Assembly (NCBI GenBank): GCA_016839635.1
Contig: JAEOTV010000287.1
Span: 9,373 to 73,372 of the forward strand
Reading direction: 5' to 3'
Origin: Promethearchaeota archaeon
GTDB lineage: Archaea > Asgardarchaeota > Lokiarchaeia > Sigynarchaeales > SOKP01
Length of the DNA stretch: 64,000 bases
Both the position numbers and the translations under genes were made by a program. Every line of letters begins with the position of its first letter. The first letter of the stretch is position 1. Shown one piece after another: positions 63,597 to 64,000 of this stretch. The notes below the pieces were generated by a model. It did not search any database and was not told where the DNA came from. It saw only the letters and a list, made by a program, of their open reading frames with translations.

Positions 63597-64000
63597 TTAT
63601 TCGTGATAACATGGATACATGTATAAGTTTCTCATACTGTTATATGGGAAACCCTTCAAGGATTCAGCATGCACAAAGTAGAGTTTGTCATATTCTAAAG
63701 GCATATGGAAGAACCTTACGTCATGAATATAACCTTGAATTTGTTTGTATAATGCATATCTAGCATTAGTATCAGTTTCAGAGGCAGCAAGAGCTAAGAG
63801 ATTGTTTAAATGTAGGTCATCAATTCTTGCGAAGTTAGAGGAAGATTCGGGATTGACTAATGGATCAATCATATTGAAGGTTTCAAAGTAATCAGGACCC
63901 CATCCAACATAATAGATATGAAGTCTGTCAGGATGAAGTTGCCCCGTTCTAATGAATTGATCCCATGTTAGGACCTGAGGAGTAACATCGACACCTATTA
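63597..64000 (-). CDS. Oligopeptide/dipeptide ABC transporter substrate-binding protein, C-terminal part
   Basis: The frame is open to the right edge, well beyond the first ATG at 63872; it gives about 134 residues. They read WDQFIRTGQLHPDRLHIYY, VGWGPDYFETF, MIDPLVNPESSSNFARIDD and then LLALAASETDTNARYALYKQIQ. This is the C-terminal lobe of the SBP_bac_5 family, which captures peptides or related solutes outside the cell for an ABC importer. The start and any signal peptide lie outside the window. The C-terminus is at 63597. Confidence 0.8.
   Translation of the reverse strand, partial: IGVDVTPQVLTWDQFIRTGQLHPDRLHIYYVGWGPDYFETFNMIDPLVNPESSSNFARIDDLHLNNLLALAASETDTNARYALYKQIQGYIHDVRFFHMPLEYDKLYFVHAESLKGFPYNSMRNLYMYPCYHE

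Noticed and set aside
1..64000. CRISPR arrays, insertion sequences, inteins
   Set aside because: No regularly spaced repeats or transposase genes were seen, and rpoB, DP2, RtcB and NrdD all read through at normal length without inteins.

Overview
The window is AT-rich archaeal DNA whose gene content points to an Asgard archaeon (Promethearchaeota), most likely Lokiarchaeia or a close relative. It combines archaeal information-processing genes (D-family DNA polymerase subunits DP1 and DP2, Orc1/Cdc6, fused RNA polymerase B, RpoH, TFE, MBF1, PAN, NAC, Cbf5, RtcB, archease) and archaeal lipid genes (CDP-archaeol synthase, geranylgeranyl-reductase-like FAD enzyme) with eukaryote-like modules typical of Asgards: several Ras/Rab-like GTPases, a Roadblock domain fused to a GTPase, and a longin-domain protein. 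The species cannot be named from sequence reading alone. All family names come from motif recognition by eye, not from a search.

Layout. 0-9.6 kb is an accessory region of small membrane and zinc-ribbon proteins, two flavodoxin-like proteins, a winged-helix regulator, a CapA-like metallophosphatase and an ACT-domain protein, with loose spacing, small ORFs, degraded coding fragments and a candidate small RNA. 9.6-22.3 kb holds a ProX-type editing deacylase, an alkaline-phosphatase-superfamily enzyme, a metallo-beta-lactamase-fold hydrolase, two small GTPases, a seven-helix membrane protein, a GGR-family flavoenzyme, an AAC(3)-like and a GNAT acetyltransferase, and a HAD hydrolase. 22.3-29 kb contains IlvE, PanB and an MfnA-like decarboxylase, which could together supply pantoate and beta-alanine for coenzyme A; between them sits a Rab-like GTPase with a very long tail ending in a zinc ribbon. 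29-41 kb holds a two-domain aspartic protease, class III ribonucleotide reductase, the NAC / PUA / PAN run, MBF1, a molybdopterin oxidoreductase and TFE. 41-47 kb is a run on the minus strand: Cbf5, an RsmC-like methyltransferase, RpoH and RpoB. 46.8-49.8 kb carries three tRNA genes, all apparently interrupted by introns at unusual places, together with ThiL and the Roadblock-GTPase fusion. 50-60 kb is a replication neighbourhood: DP2, DP1, a DUF2240/SWIM-like protein and Orc1/Cdc6, then CDP-archaeol synthase. 60-64 kb has a KH-type protein, archease, RtcB (the ligase that joins tRNA exons), a longin-winged-helix protein and the C-terminal end of an oligopeptide-binding protein cut by the window edge.

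The most unusual signals are: (1) a 43-bp element, present three times without gaps at 6.2, 8.4 and 11.3 kb, with a palindromic core (AACTT-N6-AAGTT), oriented toward the start of the CapA-like gene, a membrane-protein gene and a 23-codon ORF; (2) a tRNA-Leu gene about 173 bases long with two clear introns and a probable third, two of which share a 10-base sequence; (3) protein architectures joining GTPases to Roadblock, disordered and zinc-ribbon modules; (4) an archaeal protein with two aspartic-protease DTG motifs in tandem.
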